Shown piece after piece: positions 1-8,570 of a stretch of DNA of 41,117 nt. The position numbers and the translations under genes were made by a program. Under the pieces are notes generated by a model. The model made no database searches. It was given only the letters and a program-made list of their open reading frames with translations, and had not been told where the DNA came from. Source of the stretch: Acidobacteriaceae bacterium. Its GTDB lineage: Bacteria; Acidobacteriota; Terriglobia; Terriglobales; Acidobacteriaceae. The stretch spans positions 1 through 41,117 of the forward strand of contig JASHNS010000083.1 of the NCBI GenBank assembly GCA_030041515.1. The letters run 5' to 3'. The stretch's first letter is position 1. Each line of letters opens with the position of its first letter.

Positions 1-57
1 AGGTTCCGGCTGCCCACTGCCTGCGGAGCGACGGATTCCCCATCTCTGCCTTTCCTG

Positions 58-72
58 CTACCTTTCAGGTAG
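58..72 (+). promoter_or_regulatory. Small hairpin overlapping the hemE ribosome-binding region
   Basis: CTACCT (58-63) and AGGTAG (67-72) form a perfect 6-bp stem with a TTC loop, ending 4 bases before the hemE ATG. The AGG in the 3' arm is the only Shine-Dalgarno-like sequence in front of the gene, so folding would hide it. Seen in sequence; a regulatory role is inference. Confidence 0.4.
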
Positions 73-76
73 TCTC

Positions 77-1153
77 ATGTCGCTCTCCCCATCGGACCTT
101 TCGCTGCGCGCCTCCGGCACTCGCTTCGTGCGCGCCTGCCTGCGCCAGCCCGTCGACCGCACGCCCGTCTGGTTCCTGCGCCAGGCCGGCCGCTACATGC
201 GCGAGTACATGGAAGTCCGCCGCCATCACTCGCTGCTGGACATCTGCAAACGCCCGGAGCTGGCCGCCGAGGTCACCATCACCGCCGCGGAAAAGCTCGA
301 TGTCGATGCGGCCATCATTTTCGCCGATCTCCTGCTGCCCCTCGAGTGCATGGGCCTCGATTTCGAGTTTCAGGCCGGCGAAGGCCCCGTCATTCACAAG
401 CCGCTGCGCGATGCTGCATCCATCGATGCGCTGCAGACCACCCGTGCCTCCGAGCTCACCTATGTCGGCGACGCCATCCAGCGCGTCGTCGCCCATTTTC
501 ACGGCCGCCTCGGTATGATCGGTTTTTGCGGCGCGCCCTTCACGCTCGCCAGTTACATGATTGAAGGCGGCGGTTCGCGCAATTACATCGAGACCAAGAA
601 GCTGATGTACAACCAGCCCGGCGCCTGGCGCAAACTCCTCGACAAGCTGGTCGCCGTTCTCCGCGAGTTTGCGGCGCAACAGGTGGCAGCCGGCGCCGAC
701 GTCATCCAGATCTTCGATAGCTGGGGGGGCGCCCTTGCCATTCCCGACTACCGCGAATTCGTACTCGCCGCCACAACCACGCTGGTGCGCGAAGTCCAGG
801 CGCTCGGCGTACCCGTCATCTACTTCGGCGTGGACACCGCCAGCCTGCTGCCCGCGATGCGTGAAACCGGCGCCGACGTCCTCGGCCTCGACTGGCGCAC
901 CCCGCTGGACCAGGCCTGGCGCAGCCTCGACTACGCCTGCGCCGTGCAGGGCAATCTCGATCCCATCACGCTCTTCGCCGAGCCCGAACTGCTCCGCGAC
1001 CGCGTCCACCGCATTCTCGCGCAGGCCGCGGGCCGTCCCGGCCACATCTTCAATCTCGGCCACGGCATCGTTCCCGGCACGCCCGTCGAAAACGTCCAGG
1101 CCGTCGTGCGCTTCGTTCGCGAATACGCGCCGCCGGAGCAGCGCCATGCCTGA
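77..1153 (+). CDS. hemE: Uroporphyrinogen III decarboxylase
   Basis: HemE decarboxylates the four acetate side chains of uroporphyrinogen III to give coproporphyrinogen III, in the cytoplasm, with no cofactor. The 358-residue length is normal for the family. Visible signatures are the N-terminal VWFLRQAGRYM block (31-41), the catalytic-type Asp84 in IIFADLL, GFCGAPFTLASYM, the EGGGSRNY segment, QIFDSWGGAL and the C-terminal FNLGHGI..GTP block. The ATG at 77 gives the whole family N-terminus. The stop overlaps the start of hemH by 8 bases, so the two genes are almost certainly one transcript with coupled translation. Many bacteria keep a protoporphyrinogen or coproporphyrinogen oxidase gene (hemY/hemG) beside this pair; none is seen here. 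Confidence 0.97.
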   Translation: MSLSPSDLSLRASGTRFVRACLRQPVDRTPVWFLRQAGRYMREYMEVRRHHSLLDICKRPELAAEVTITAAEKLDVDAAIIFADLLLPLECMGLDFEFQAGEGPVIHKPLRDAASIDALQTTRASELTYVGDAIQRVVAHFHGRLGMIGFCGAPFTLASYMIEGGGSRNYIETKKLMYNQPGAWRKLLDKLVAVLREFAAQQVAAGADVIQIFDSWGGALAIPDYREFVLAATTTLVREVQALGVPVIYFGVDTASLLPAMRETGADVLGLDWRTPLDQAWRSLDYACAVQGNLDPITLFAEPELLRDRVHRILAQAAGRPGHIFNLGHGIVPGTPVENVQAVVRFVREYAPPEQRHA

Positions 1154-2075
1154 CGCGGTTCTGCTCCTCGCGCACGGCACGCCTGACTCCGCTGACGAAA
1201 TCCCCGAGTATCTCTCGCGCGTGACCGGCGGCCGCGAGGTACCCGAGTCCGTCGTCGAAGAGGTTCGCCATCGCTTCACGCTCATCGGCGGCAGCCCGCT
1301 CACCCCGCTCACGCTCCAGCAGGGGTGGCTGCTCGAGCGCGAGCTCGGCCTGCCCGTCTACGTAGGCATGCGCAACTGGAAGCCATACATTGCCGATGTG
1401 GTGCGCCGCATGCGGAGCGACGGCATCACGCGCGCCGTGGTCATTTGCCTCGCTCCGCAGAATTCCCGCACCAGCGTAGGGCTGTATCGCCGCGCGGCTT
1501 TCGCGGCTGCCGAGGGAGCAATCGAGCTGTTGTTCCTCGCGGACTGGGCCGACCATCCGCTGTTGGCCGAGGCTTTCGCCGAGCGCCTCCGCGCTGTGCG
1601 TGAGCCCTTCGCGCAGGACGCCGGTTTGCTGCCGCCCGTTCTCTTCACCGCGCACAGCGTTCCCTGCCGCACTGTGCTCAGTGCTCCGCGCCTCGACCAC
1701 CACACCGCCCCCGAGCCTCCTGATCCGTATCCCGTCGAGGCCAGACTGACAGCGCGCCTCGTCGCAGAGCGCGTGGGCCTGGCTCCCCACGAGTGGTTCT
1801 TCGCCTTTCAGAGCCAGGGTATGTCCGGCGGCCCCTGGCTCGGCCCAACCGTGGAAGACACTCTGACCGCGGTGCGTCAACAGGGAGTGCAGCACCTCAT
1901 AATCCAGCCCATCGGCTTTCTCTGCGATCACGTCGAGATTCTTTACGACATCGACATCGGTTTCCGCGAATGCGCCGTGAAGCTCGGCATGGAAATTCGG
2001 CGTCCCGCTTCGCTCAACGACTCGCGCCTTCTCACGCTGGCCCTTGCCGATCTGGCGCAACGCGCGCTCAGGTAA
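1146..2075 (+). CDS. hemH: Ferrochelatase
   Basis: Inserts Fe2+ into a porphyrin macrocycle at the end of heme synthesis. The 309-residue product starts MPDAVLLLAHGTPDS at the ATG inside the end of hemE; the open frame continues upstream, but that part is out-of-phase hemE sequence. Family landmarks are the N-terminal LLLAHGTP strand, YVGMRNWKPYI, the metal-site His in LFTAHSVP, AFQSQG with WLGP, and the C-terminal QPIGFLCDHVEILYDID block that carries the conserved acidic residues. The length matches the short monofunctional ferrochelatases. Whether the substrate is protoporphyrin IX or coproporphyrin III (CpfC type) cannot be told from sequence alone, and the missing neighbouring oxidase does not settle it. 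Confidence 0.93.
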   Translation: MPDAVLLLAHGTPDSADEIPEYLSRVTGGREVPESVVEEVRHRFTLIGGSPLTPLTLQQGWLLERELGLPVYVGMRNWKPYIADVVRRMRSDGITRAVVICLAPQNSRTSVGLYRRAAFAAAEGAIELLFLADWADHPLLAEAFAERLRAVREPFAQDAGLLPPVLFTAHSVPCRTVLSAPRLDHHTAPEPPDPYPVEARLTARLVAERVGLAPHEWFFAFQSQGMSGGPWLGPTVEDTLTAVRQQGVQHLIIQPIGFLCDHVEILYDIDIGFRECAVKLGMEIRRPASLNDSRLLTLALADLAQRALR

Positions 2076-2136
2076 GGGCGATCGTTCCGGAGTGGTCGAC
2101 ACTCAATGTATCGCCTCACCCCCTTCTGCCGGTCGC

Positions 2137-3069
2137 CTATGCCCGTTCTGCAAATCGCGTCGGCGAAGCCAGGAACCTGTTCCGGAGCAGTCCGAGCCAC
2201 CCGCCCAGCAGGGATTTGTTATGGTGGGCAGACGCCGCAAACATCGGCGCTGCTGCCGTCAGCCTGCTGGCACATTCCTGGCCATGTTCGGCCTTCGACG
2301 GCGACAATTCCGCCTCCAGCGCCGCTCGCCGCAGATAGTCCGAGACCGTGAGACCCGCCTGCCTCGCACGCTGTTGCAGCCTCCGTTCTTCCGCCTTCGA
2401 CACCCGTACCGAGACGCGCTGTCGCCGCTCCTGTTTTCTATCGGGTTCGCCCGGTTGCACAGTGCGGACCAGCAGTTCGCGAAACTCCGCCTTCCCCACC
2501 GCTTTCAGCGACGGGAACGAACTCGTCGTTGAACGTGTCTGCGCGGCTGCTTTGCTCGGTGCAAGCCGCCGTCCCCCTCCAGGCTTCCTCGCCTTTGCTC
2601 GTACGGGGGCCGCGGCCCGCGATGCCTGCGCCTTCTTGTCCGGCGCCCGCTTCCGTTTCATCACATGCTTCTCTGGGTGAGTCGCCGCAGGCAGGAGCTT
2701 TAGCGGCTCTTTGGCACGGACCGCGACCGGCAAATTCCTGCCCATCTTTTCGGCCTGAACCGAGGGCAGATTGAGTGAAATCGATGCTGAGCCAGTCTCT
2801 GCCTTCGTCTCCGGTGCCTGAGGAACTGTCGGCCCCTGGGTCATTCCGGCCTTGTCTGCGATTGCTGCAGCCGACGTCGCGCGCCGGCTGCGCAGCTGTC
2901 GGAGCGCCTCCTCCATTGGAATCTCACGCACGCCTGCGGGCTTTGGCTTATGGGCGGTGTGATCCTCCGGCTGTTTCCCTGCCCAGCTTTGAAAGCGGTT
3001 CAGGATCGAGTGCAGATCTTCCGCCGGGTGCGCGGAGTTCGTCGCTGACTGCATCGCATGTTTCTCCAT
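2137..3069 (-). CDS. Ribbon-helix-helix (MobC-like) protein with long disordered N-terminus
   Basis: A 310-residue basic protein. Residues about 1-60 carry a short conserved-looking segment (SILNRFQSWAG, then VREIPMEEALRQLR). Residues 60-210 are low-complexity Ala/Pro/Lys/Arg, probably disordered. Residues about 218-253 (QRVSVRVSKAEERRLQQRAR followed by QAGLTVSDYLRRAAL) match the ribbon-helix-helix pattern of MobC-type relaxosome accessory proteins and related regulators. A further 50 residues end in an amphipathic stretch. No relaxase, oriT or conjugation gene is in the window, so a mobilisation role is unsupported and a DNA-binding regulator is at least as likely. It lies 122 bp downstream of ppc on the same strand and converges with hemH. 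No convincing Shine-Dalgarno precedes the ATG at 3069; Met6 is an alternative start. Confidence 0.7.
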   Translation of the reverse strand: MEKHAMQSATNSAHPAEDLHSILNRFQSWAGKQPEDHTAHKPKPAGVREIPMEEALRQLRSRRATSAAAIADKAGMTQGPTVPQAPETKAETGSASISLNLPSVQAEKMGRNLPVAVRAKEPLKLLPAATHPEKHVMKRKRAPDKKAQASRAAAPVRAKARKPGGGRRLAPSKAAAQTRSTTSSFPSLKAVGKAEFRELLVRTVQPGEPDRKQERRQRVSVRVSKAEERRLQQRARQAGLTVSDYLRRAALEAELSPSKAEHGQECASRLTAAAPMFAASAHHNKSLLGGWLGLLRNRFLASPTRFAERA

Positions 3070-3191
3070 GCGTCGAGACTATGAGAAATGACCGTCACTC
3101 CAGCAATCACAATAAGAAGATTCTCAGACCCATTCCGCATTCCGGACGACACGGTTCCTCAGTTCCATTACGGGACGAAGCAGTGAAACTC

Positions 3192-6011
3192 TCACCCCGT
3201 ATTCCGCAGCCCCGCCGCGATCCCGCTGATCGTCGCCGCGATCGCCCGGTTCACCTCGTCGGTGTCCTCGCCAGAACGCTTTCTGCGCAACAGATCCACC
3301 TGGATGAGGCTCATCGGGTCAACATACGGATTGCGCAGCTGGATGGAACGCGCAAGCACCGGATTCGACTCCAGCAGGTCTTTCTGGCCGGTCACAGCCA
3401 GCACCGCTTCGCGCGCCCGCTCGAATTCCCCCTTCAGCATGCCAAATACCCGCCCGCGCAAGCCCTCATCCGGTACAAGCGACGCGTAGAGCGACGCGAT
3501 CCCGAGATCTGCCTTTGCCAGTGCCATTTCCACGTTGCGCACCAGGTCCGTAAACAGCGGAAAATCTGCCATCATGGTCCGCAGCAACGACAGGCTTCCT
3601 GGCTTCTTCACACATTCGTCCAGCGCCGATCCCACTCCGAACCATGCCGGGACCAGCAATCGACTCTGCGTCCATCCGAAAACCCACGGAATCGCCCGCA
3701 GATTTCCGAAGTCCATCTTGCCGCGCCGCCGTGCGGGGCGGGATCCGATTCTTGCATGTTCCAGCTCGGCCACCGGCGTCGCCACTTCAAAGTAGTGCAG
3801 CACCTCCGGATCGCCCAGGATTCGCTCTCGATAGTATCGGAATGAAACCTCCGACAACTCCTCCAGAGCGGTTTCCCACTCCGGCCGCATCACGCCCGAA
3901 AAATGCGCGCCTGGAATCAGCGCATTCGGCCGCGCCAGCGCGTCCAGAGACGCTGCGATCATCAGCTCCAGGTTGCGCTCCGCCAGCACCACGTCAGAGT
4001 ACTTCCAGTTCAGTACCTCACCCTGCTCCGTGATGCGGATCTGCCCCTCGAAGGCCCCCACCGGTTGCGCGTAGATGGCGCGGTGTGTCGGCCCTCCGCC
4101 GCGTCCAACTGTACCGCCGCGTCCGTGGAAGAGCCGCAGCCGCACCCCGCACTCCCGCGCCACCTCGTGGAGCGCCCGGTGCGCGCGAAAAATTTCCCAT
4201 GTGCTGGTCAGCATTCCCCCGTCTTTGTTCGAGTCGGAGTATCCCAGCATCACTTCCTGGGTGTTGTCCCAGGAGTCCAGCAGCTTTTTGTACCCAGGAT
4301 TCGTCCAAAGCTCGCGGCAAATCTCCGGCGCGCGCCGCAAATCCTCGATGGATTCGAAGAGCGGAACCGGCATTAACCCCGGATCTCCGCCGCGCCCCGC
4401 CACCTCCACGCCGCCGAGGCGCGCCAGCCACACGACCGCCAGGACCTCCTCCACGCAGGAGGCTCCACTCACGATGTAGTGCCGGATCGCTTCCGGACTG
4501 CAGCCCGCCTTAATCTCCGCAACGGCGCGCAACGTCTCCAGAACGTCGCGCGTCTCCGCGCTCAGCGGCGTAGGCGCCGTGCTGCTCTCCTTCGCGCACC
4601 ACGCAGACGCCTCCTCGAGCGCCTTGCGGTGCACGCGTGCGTGCTGGCGAATATCGAGCGTGTGCAGGTGCAGCCCGAACGTCCGAACCATCAGCAGCAG
4701 CGGATCCACGAGCGTCTCCGCCAGCCGTACGCCCCGGTTCTGCGCGAGGCTGCGCCGCACCACCCAGAGATCCTCCTGGAAATCCGCAGCCGAGCAGTAG
4801 GGCGCCAGTCCCGCCCGCGCCGTCTCCAGCAACTCCGGATCGGAACTCGGCTTGCCTGCGGTGTTCAGCAGGCGCGCCCGCACGCATATCAGATATCGGC
4901 GATACATTTCGAATTCGAAGCTCGAGCCGAACATTGCATCAGCACTCAGATGCAGCTCCGCCTGGAATTCCTTCATACGTGCGAGCAGTTCTTCGCTCAC
5001 GGGCAATTGCTGTGCGCTCGCAGTCAGGAGATCGATCATCTGCCCCAGCCGCTGGTCGTAGGTTTCCAGCAAACGCGCCCGCGCGGCCTCGATCGCTTGC
5101 CGCGTTACCTCCGGCGTCACAAACGGGTTGCCGTCCCGATCCCCGCCGATCCACGAACCGAAGCGCAGCAGCAGCGGCAACTCCGTCAACTCGACGTCCA
5201 GCCCGTACTCGCTCTTCAGCGCCGCGGCAACTTCCGCGTACAGTCCCGGGAGCGTATCGAAGATCGACACGTCGTAATAGTCCAGGCCCATGCGCACTTC
5301 ATCCGCAACAGCCGGCCGCCGGCTGCGCACCTCGTCAGTCTGCCACAGCGCGGTAATCTCGGCGGTCAGCGCTTCTTCGAGGGCTGCCAGCTCTTCCTCG
5401 GGAACCGGAATGTGGTCCAGCCGTTCCAGAAACTCGCCCATCCGCCGCCGCTTCATCAGCACCGTGCGCCGCGCGATCTCGGTTGGGTGCGCCGTAAAGA
5501 CCGGCACAACCAGGATGCGCGACAGCCACTGCATCGCCTTCTCCGCGGAGATCCCCGCCTCGCGCATGGCGCGAAGGGTGCCCCGCAACTCGCCGCGCTG
5601 TGTCCCGCGCCTTGCGTCGGTGCCGCTGGTCTGCAGTGAGAGCCGCCGCCGCTTGCGATGGTTCGTCTCGGCCAGGTTGATCAGCTCGAAGTAGAACGCG
5701 AAGGCGCGGCTCAGCCGGTACGCCTGATCCACGGTAAGCTGGCTCACCGCCAACACGGCGCTCTGCATTAACTGGTCGGCCTCATGAGCGCGGCCCTGCG
5801 TCTGCGCCTCGCGCCGGCGGATGGCCGACTGCCGCAGCTCCTCAACCTTGCCGTACAGTTCCTCTCCGGCCTGCTCGCGCAAAACGCGCCCCAGGAGCAC
5901 GCCCAGCGAACGTACGTCGCGCCGCAGCGGAGCTTCTTTCAGCTCTCCGCTGCGCGCTTCCAGCTCCGCCAGGCGCTCAGCCCAGCTCTCCGGCTTCCAA
6001 AGCGGCGGCAT
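3192..6011 (-). CDS. ppc: Phosphoenolpyruvate carboxylase
   Basis: Carboxylates PEP with bicarbonate to oxaloacetate, replenishing the TCA cycle. The 939-residue product is close to the usual bacterial PEPC length. The first signature, VPVFTAHPTEIARRT, carries the catalytic His near residue 175. The second region contains GYSDSNKDGG (about 588-597) and the glycine-rich catalytic loop FHGRGGTVGRGGGPTH (about 625-640). The protein ends with the family-typical RNTG tail. A long basic linker (RKRRRLSLQTSG..) around residue 120 is a little more charged than in enterobacterial enzymes. The ATG at 6011 gives a plausible N-terminus; a GGAG lies too far upstream to be decisive. It is divergent from the broken GNAT gene. 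Confidence 0.97.
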   Translation of the reverse strand: MPPLWKPESWAERLAELEARSGELKEAPLRRDVRSLGVLLGRVLREQAGEELYGKVEELRQSAIRRREAQTQGRAHEADQLMQSAVLAVSQLTVDQAYRLSRAFAFYFELINLAETNHRKRRRLSLQTSGTDARRGTQRGELRGTLRAMREAGISAEKAMQWLSRILVVPVFTAHPTEIARRTVLMKRRRMGEFLERLDHIPVPEEELAALEEALTAEITALWQTDEVRSRRPAVADEVRMGLDYYDVSIFDTLPGLYAEVAAALKSEYGLDVELTELPLLLRFGSWIGGDRDGNPFVTPEVTRQAIEAARARLLETYDQRLGQMIDLLTASAQQLPVSEELLARMKEFQAELHLSADAMFGSSFEFEMYRRYLICVRARLLNTAGKPSSDPELLETARAGLAPYCSAADFQEDLWVVRRSLAQNRGVRLAETLVDPLLLMVRTFGLHLHTLDIRQHARVHRKALEEASAWCAKESSTAPTPLSAETRDVLETLRAVAEIKAGCSPEAIRHYIVSGASCVEEVLAVVWLARLGGVEVAGRGGDPGLMPVPLFESIEDLRRAPEICRELWTNPGYKKLLDSWDNTQEVMLGYSDSNKDGGMLTSTWEIFRAHRALHEVARECGVRLRLFHGRGGTVGRGGGPTHRAIYAQPVGAFEGQIRITEQGEVLNWKYSDVVLAERNLELMIAASLDALARPNALIPGAHFSGVMRPEWETALEELSEVSFRYYRERILGDPEVLHYFEVATPVAELEHARIGSRPARRRGKMDFGNLRAIPWVFGWTQSRLLVPAWFGVGSALDECVKKPGSLSLLRTMMADFPLFTDLVRNVEMALAKADLGIASLYASLVPDEGLRGRVFGMLKGEFERAREAVLAVTGQKDLLESNPVLARSIQLRNPYVDPMSLIQVDLLRRKRSGEDTDEVNRAIAATISGIAAGLRNTG

Positions 6012-6066
6012 GTTTCGATTAGAGCATTTCTCCTGTCAATGCGCCGACCGAGAGTACGCTGATTCC

Positions 6067-6574
6067 GTGAATGTGCCCCCATTCGGCCCGTCGAAGCCGC
6101 CGATATCCCGCTCGTGGCTGCCATCCGAGCGGCGGAATGGGCCTCAACGATTATTGAGAATCCCGCATCTCCGGCTACCTCTTCAAGCAGCTCAATCCGC
6201 AGCAGGCTCTCTCCGGGCGCGCCGCCTTCGTCGCGCTGGCGGAGGGCACCCTCGTCGGGTTTGTGGCCGGTCACCGCACCCGCTGCTTCGGCTGCGATGC
6301 CGGGCTCGAATGGATCAATACCGCAGCAGCGCTCCGCCGCCAGGGAATCGCCCGGCATCTCCTGCTGCGCATGGCGGACTGGTTTGTTCAGCAGCAAGCC
6401 TTTCGCGTTTGCGTCGATGTCACTCCGGACAACGCTCCCGCCCGCGCTCTGTATCGAGCGTATGGAGCCGAACCCCTCAACGACTTGTTTCTGATGCGGC
6501 CCGATATCCGCCAAATCATCTCCCCCTCGCCTGACGGCTCTGCCGCATACAATCCCGCCTCCGCCGGTGCATAA
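6067..6574 (+). pseudogene. Broken GNAT-family N-acetyltransferase
   Basis: Three reading frames must be joined to recover one acetyltransferase. GTG 6067 starts MNV and runs into a C5 run (6076-6080). The next frame reads IRPVEAADIPLVAAIRAAEW to about 6140. The third frame reads GLNDY, then TGA at 6156-6158 where the family has Trp, then ESRISGYLFKQLNPQQALSG, AFVALAEGTLVGFVAGH, the acetyl-CoA loop RRQGIARHLL, and the C-terminal APARALYRAYGAEPLN. One extra C at the C5 run, one extra G at GGG (about 6139-6141) and TGG for TGA would restore a full protein of about 170 residues. The intact 3' part alone could encode only about 103 residues. Two lesions are in homopolymers, so sequencing error is possible for those; the nonsense change is harder to explain that way. 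Confidence 0.75.
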
Positions 6575-6578
6575 TGGC
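6566..6578 (+). promoter_or_regulatory. Candidate -10 element upstream of the sugar permease gene
   Basis: The 13-mer GGTGCATAATGGC contains CATAAT, a -10-like hexamer ending 41 bases before the permease ATG. The identical 13-mer occurs at 24099-24111 at nearly the same distance (39 bases) before the pgsA start. No good -35 hexamer is visible. Promoter function is inference. Confidence 0.4.
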
Positions 6579-6616
6579 GGGGACTCGCAACAACCCAGGG
6601 GATCGGAGCGGACCGC

Positions 6617-7597
6617 ATGTTTGCGCCCACCACATTTCACGCTGCGCTGCTGATGACCATCACAAGCACCATTTGCTGGGGCTCCTTCGCCAACACTTTC
6701 AAAGGAACAAAGAATTACCGCTTCGAGCTTTATTACTGGGATTACACGTTCGGTATTTTCCTCGCTGCGCTGCTGCTCGCCTTCACCCTGGGCAGCCAGG
6801 GTGGAGGCCCCACCGCGTTCCTCGCCAACCTGCACGCCGCTGACAATATCAACCTCTTCTACGCCGCGCTCGGCGGATTCATCTTCAACATCGCGAACAC
6901 GCTGCTCGTAGCGGGCATCGAAATCGTCGGCCTCGCCATTGCCTTTCCCGTCTCGATCGGGATCGCCCTGGTGGAAGGTGTGGTGCTCAGTTATGCGTTG
7001 CAGCCCCGTGGCAGCGCGGCCTTGCTGGGCGCAGGGATCGCGATGGCAATTGTCGCCCTGGTCCTGATCGGCAAAGCCTATGGAGCGCTCCGCACCGGGA
7101 CCAGTGCCGTTTCTCGACGCGGCGTGATCGTCTGCGTCATCTCCGGCCTCCTTATGGGCATCTTTGCGCCCTTCGTCACCCGCGCCATGACGCGCGGCGC
7201 CACGCTCACGCCTTACACAACGGCTGTGTTTCTCACTCTGGGCGCGCTCATTTGCTGCTTCTTCTTTAACCCGCTGCTGATGCGAAAGCCGATCGTTGGC
7301 ACACCTGTAGCCATGCGCGAGTATTTCCGCGCACCCGCCTCATATCACGTTCTCGGATTGCTGGGCGGAGGCATCTGGGGACTGGGCACGGTCTTCAATT
7401 TCGTGGCGGCGTCGCTGGTCGGTGTGGCCATCTCTTACGCGATCGGACAGGCTTCCCCCATGGTCGCATGCCTGTGGGGCGTTTTTGCCTGGAAGGAGTT
7501 TCGCGGCGCCAACACCCGCGCCAAAGGCTATCTGGCAGCCATGTTTGCGGCTTATGTGCTGGCGCTGGTGCTGATCGCGCGTGCCTATGTCTCATAA
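6617..7597 (+). CDS. GRP/DMT-type sugar permease
   Basis: A 326-residue inner-membrane protein with about ten hydrophobic segments, opening with the TITSTICWGSFANTFKGT helix and containing paired Gly-rich repeats such as IWGLGTVFNFVAASLVG and ISYAIGQASPMVACLWGVFAWKEF. The fold and motifs match the drug/metabolite transporter superfamily, nearest to the glucose/ribose porter and ureide-permease-like group. The ATG at 6617 has GGAG at 6605-6608, 8 bases upstream. A ribokinase-family gene begins 40 bases downstream on the same strand, which suggests uptake of a pentose or nucleoside sugar followed by phosphorylation. Substrate assignment is inference from context only. Confidence 0.85.
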   Translation: MFAPTTFHAALLMTITSTICWGSFANTFKGTKNYRFELYYWDYTFGIFLAALLLAFTLGSQGGGPTAFLANLHAADNINLFYAALGGFIFNIANTLLVAGIEIVGLAIAFPVSIGIALVEGVVLSYALQPRGSAALLGAGIAMAIVALVLIGKAYGALRTGTSAVSRRGVIVCVISGLLMGIFAPFVTRAMTRGATLTPYTTAVFLTLGALICCFFFNPLLMRKPIVGTPVAMREYFRAPASYHVLGLLGGGIWGLGTVFNFVAASLVGVAISYAIGQASPMVACLWGVFAWKEFRGANTRAKGYLAAMFAAYVLALVLIARAYVS

Positions 7598-7637
7598 GCA
7601 ACCGCAACAGATACAAATCCAGAGGAACCGTGAGCCG

Positions 7638-8567
7638 ATGAACAAACCCTTCGTCACCGTGATGGGCAGTTATGTGACCGATCTCGCCTTCCGCACGGAT
7701 AAGCTGCCGGCATGGGGCGAAACCTACATGGGCAGCGGCTTTCGCATGGGTCCCGGGGGCAAGGGATCGAATCAGGCAGTCGCCGCGGCGCGAGCCGGCG
7801 CCCAGGTCAGCTTCATCTCGAAGCTCGGCCGCGACCTCTTCGGCGATATGGCTCGCAAGACCTACCGCGACGAAGGCATCGATACCACGCATCTGCTGGC
7901 GACGGATTCCCCGACGGGCGCCGCTTCGATCGTCGTCCATGCCGACAAGGGCGAGAACTCTATCGTCGTCTTTCCCGGCGCCTGCTTCGAACTCACGCCC
8001 GAAGAAGTTGCCCAGGCGCGGGACCTGATCGCGCATTCGGGGGTATTCGTCACCCAACTCGAGCTGGCGCTGCCGACCGTCGCGTTCGGCCTCGAACTGG
8101 CGCACTCCCTCGGCGTCCCGACCATCCTGAATCCGGCGCCCGGTTCCGGGCTGCCGGGATCGCTGTTCCTGCACTGCGACTACATCACCCCGAACGAAAC
8201 CGAAGCAGAAATCATCACCGGCATGCGCGTCGCGTCACTGTCCCATGCCGAAAGCGTTGCAGGCGCGCTGCTCGCCCGCGGAGCGCGCAATGCCGTGATC
8301 ACGCTCGGAGCGCAGGGCGCATTCGTTAAGAACGCGAACCATTGCGAGCATGTACCGGCCTTGTCCGCTGGCAACGTCGTCGATACCACTGGCGCCGGCG
8401 ACGCCTTCAACGGCGGATTCGCCGTTGCGCTGGCTGAAGGCCGTGACATCGTCGAAGCCGTACGCTTTGGCTGCGCGGTGGCGGCTATTTCCGTCACACG
8501 CCCGGGCACCGCGCCGTCGATGCCGCGACGTTCTGAAGTCGATGCTCTGCTGGACCGAAACCGCTGA
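7638..8567 (+). CDS. rbsK: Ribokinase-family (PfkB) sugar kinase
   Basis: A 309-residue PfkB-family kinase. The N-terminal signature MGPGGKGSNQAVAAARAGAQ is the ribokinase sugar-binding block. TPNETEAEIITG and LNPAPG are typical. The C-terminal signature DTTGAGDAFNGGFAVAL holds the catalytic Asp and anion hole, and GCAVAAISVTRPGT follows as expected. The ATG at 7638 preceded by AGAGGA (7621-7626) is preferred; the in-frame ATG at 7581 would add 19 residues overlapping the permease. The reaction is ATP-dependent phosphorylation of a ribose-like sugar, cytoplasmic. The symbol assumes ribose; related kinases of this family use other pentoses or nucleosides. It converges with the next gene with only 3 bases between stop codons. 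Confidence 0.88.
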   Translation: MNKPFVTVMGSYVTDLAFRTDKLPAWGETYMGSGFRMGPGGKGSNQAVAAARAGAQVSFISKLGRDLFGDMARKTYRDEGIDTTHLLATDSPTGAASIVVHADKGENSIVVFPGACFELTPEEVAQARDLIAHSGVFVTQLELALPTVAFGLELAHSLGVPTILNPAPGSGLPGSLFLHCDYITPNETEAEIITGMRVASLSHAESVAGALLARGARNAVITLGAQGAFVKNANHCEHVPALSAGNVVDTTGAGDAFNGGFAVALAEGRDIVEAVRFGCAVAAISVTRPGTAPSMPRRSEVDALLDRNR

Positions 8568-8570
8568 TTG

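Noticed and set aside
669-1145. In-frame upstream extension of hemH
   Set aside because: It is the out-of-phase reading of hemE, Pro/Ser/Arg rich and without family sequence; the ATG at 1146 gives the exact ferrochelatase N-terminus.
5821-6534. 237-codon Arg/Ser/Pro-rich open frame across the ppc start and the GNAT remnant
   Set aside because: Composition is that of a shifted GC-rich frame and it crosses two better-supported genes; only the GNAT frames show family motifs.
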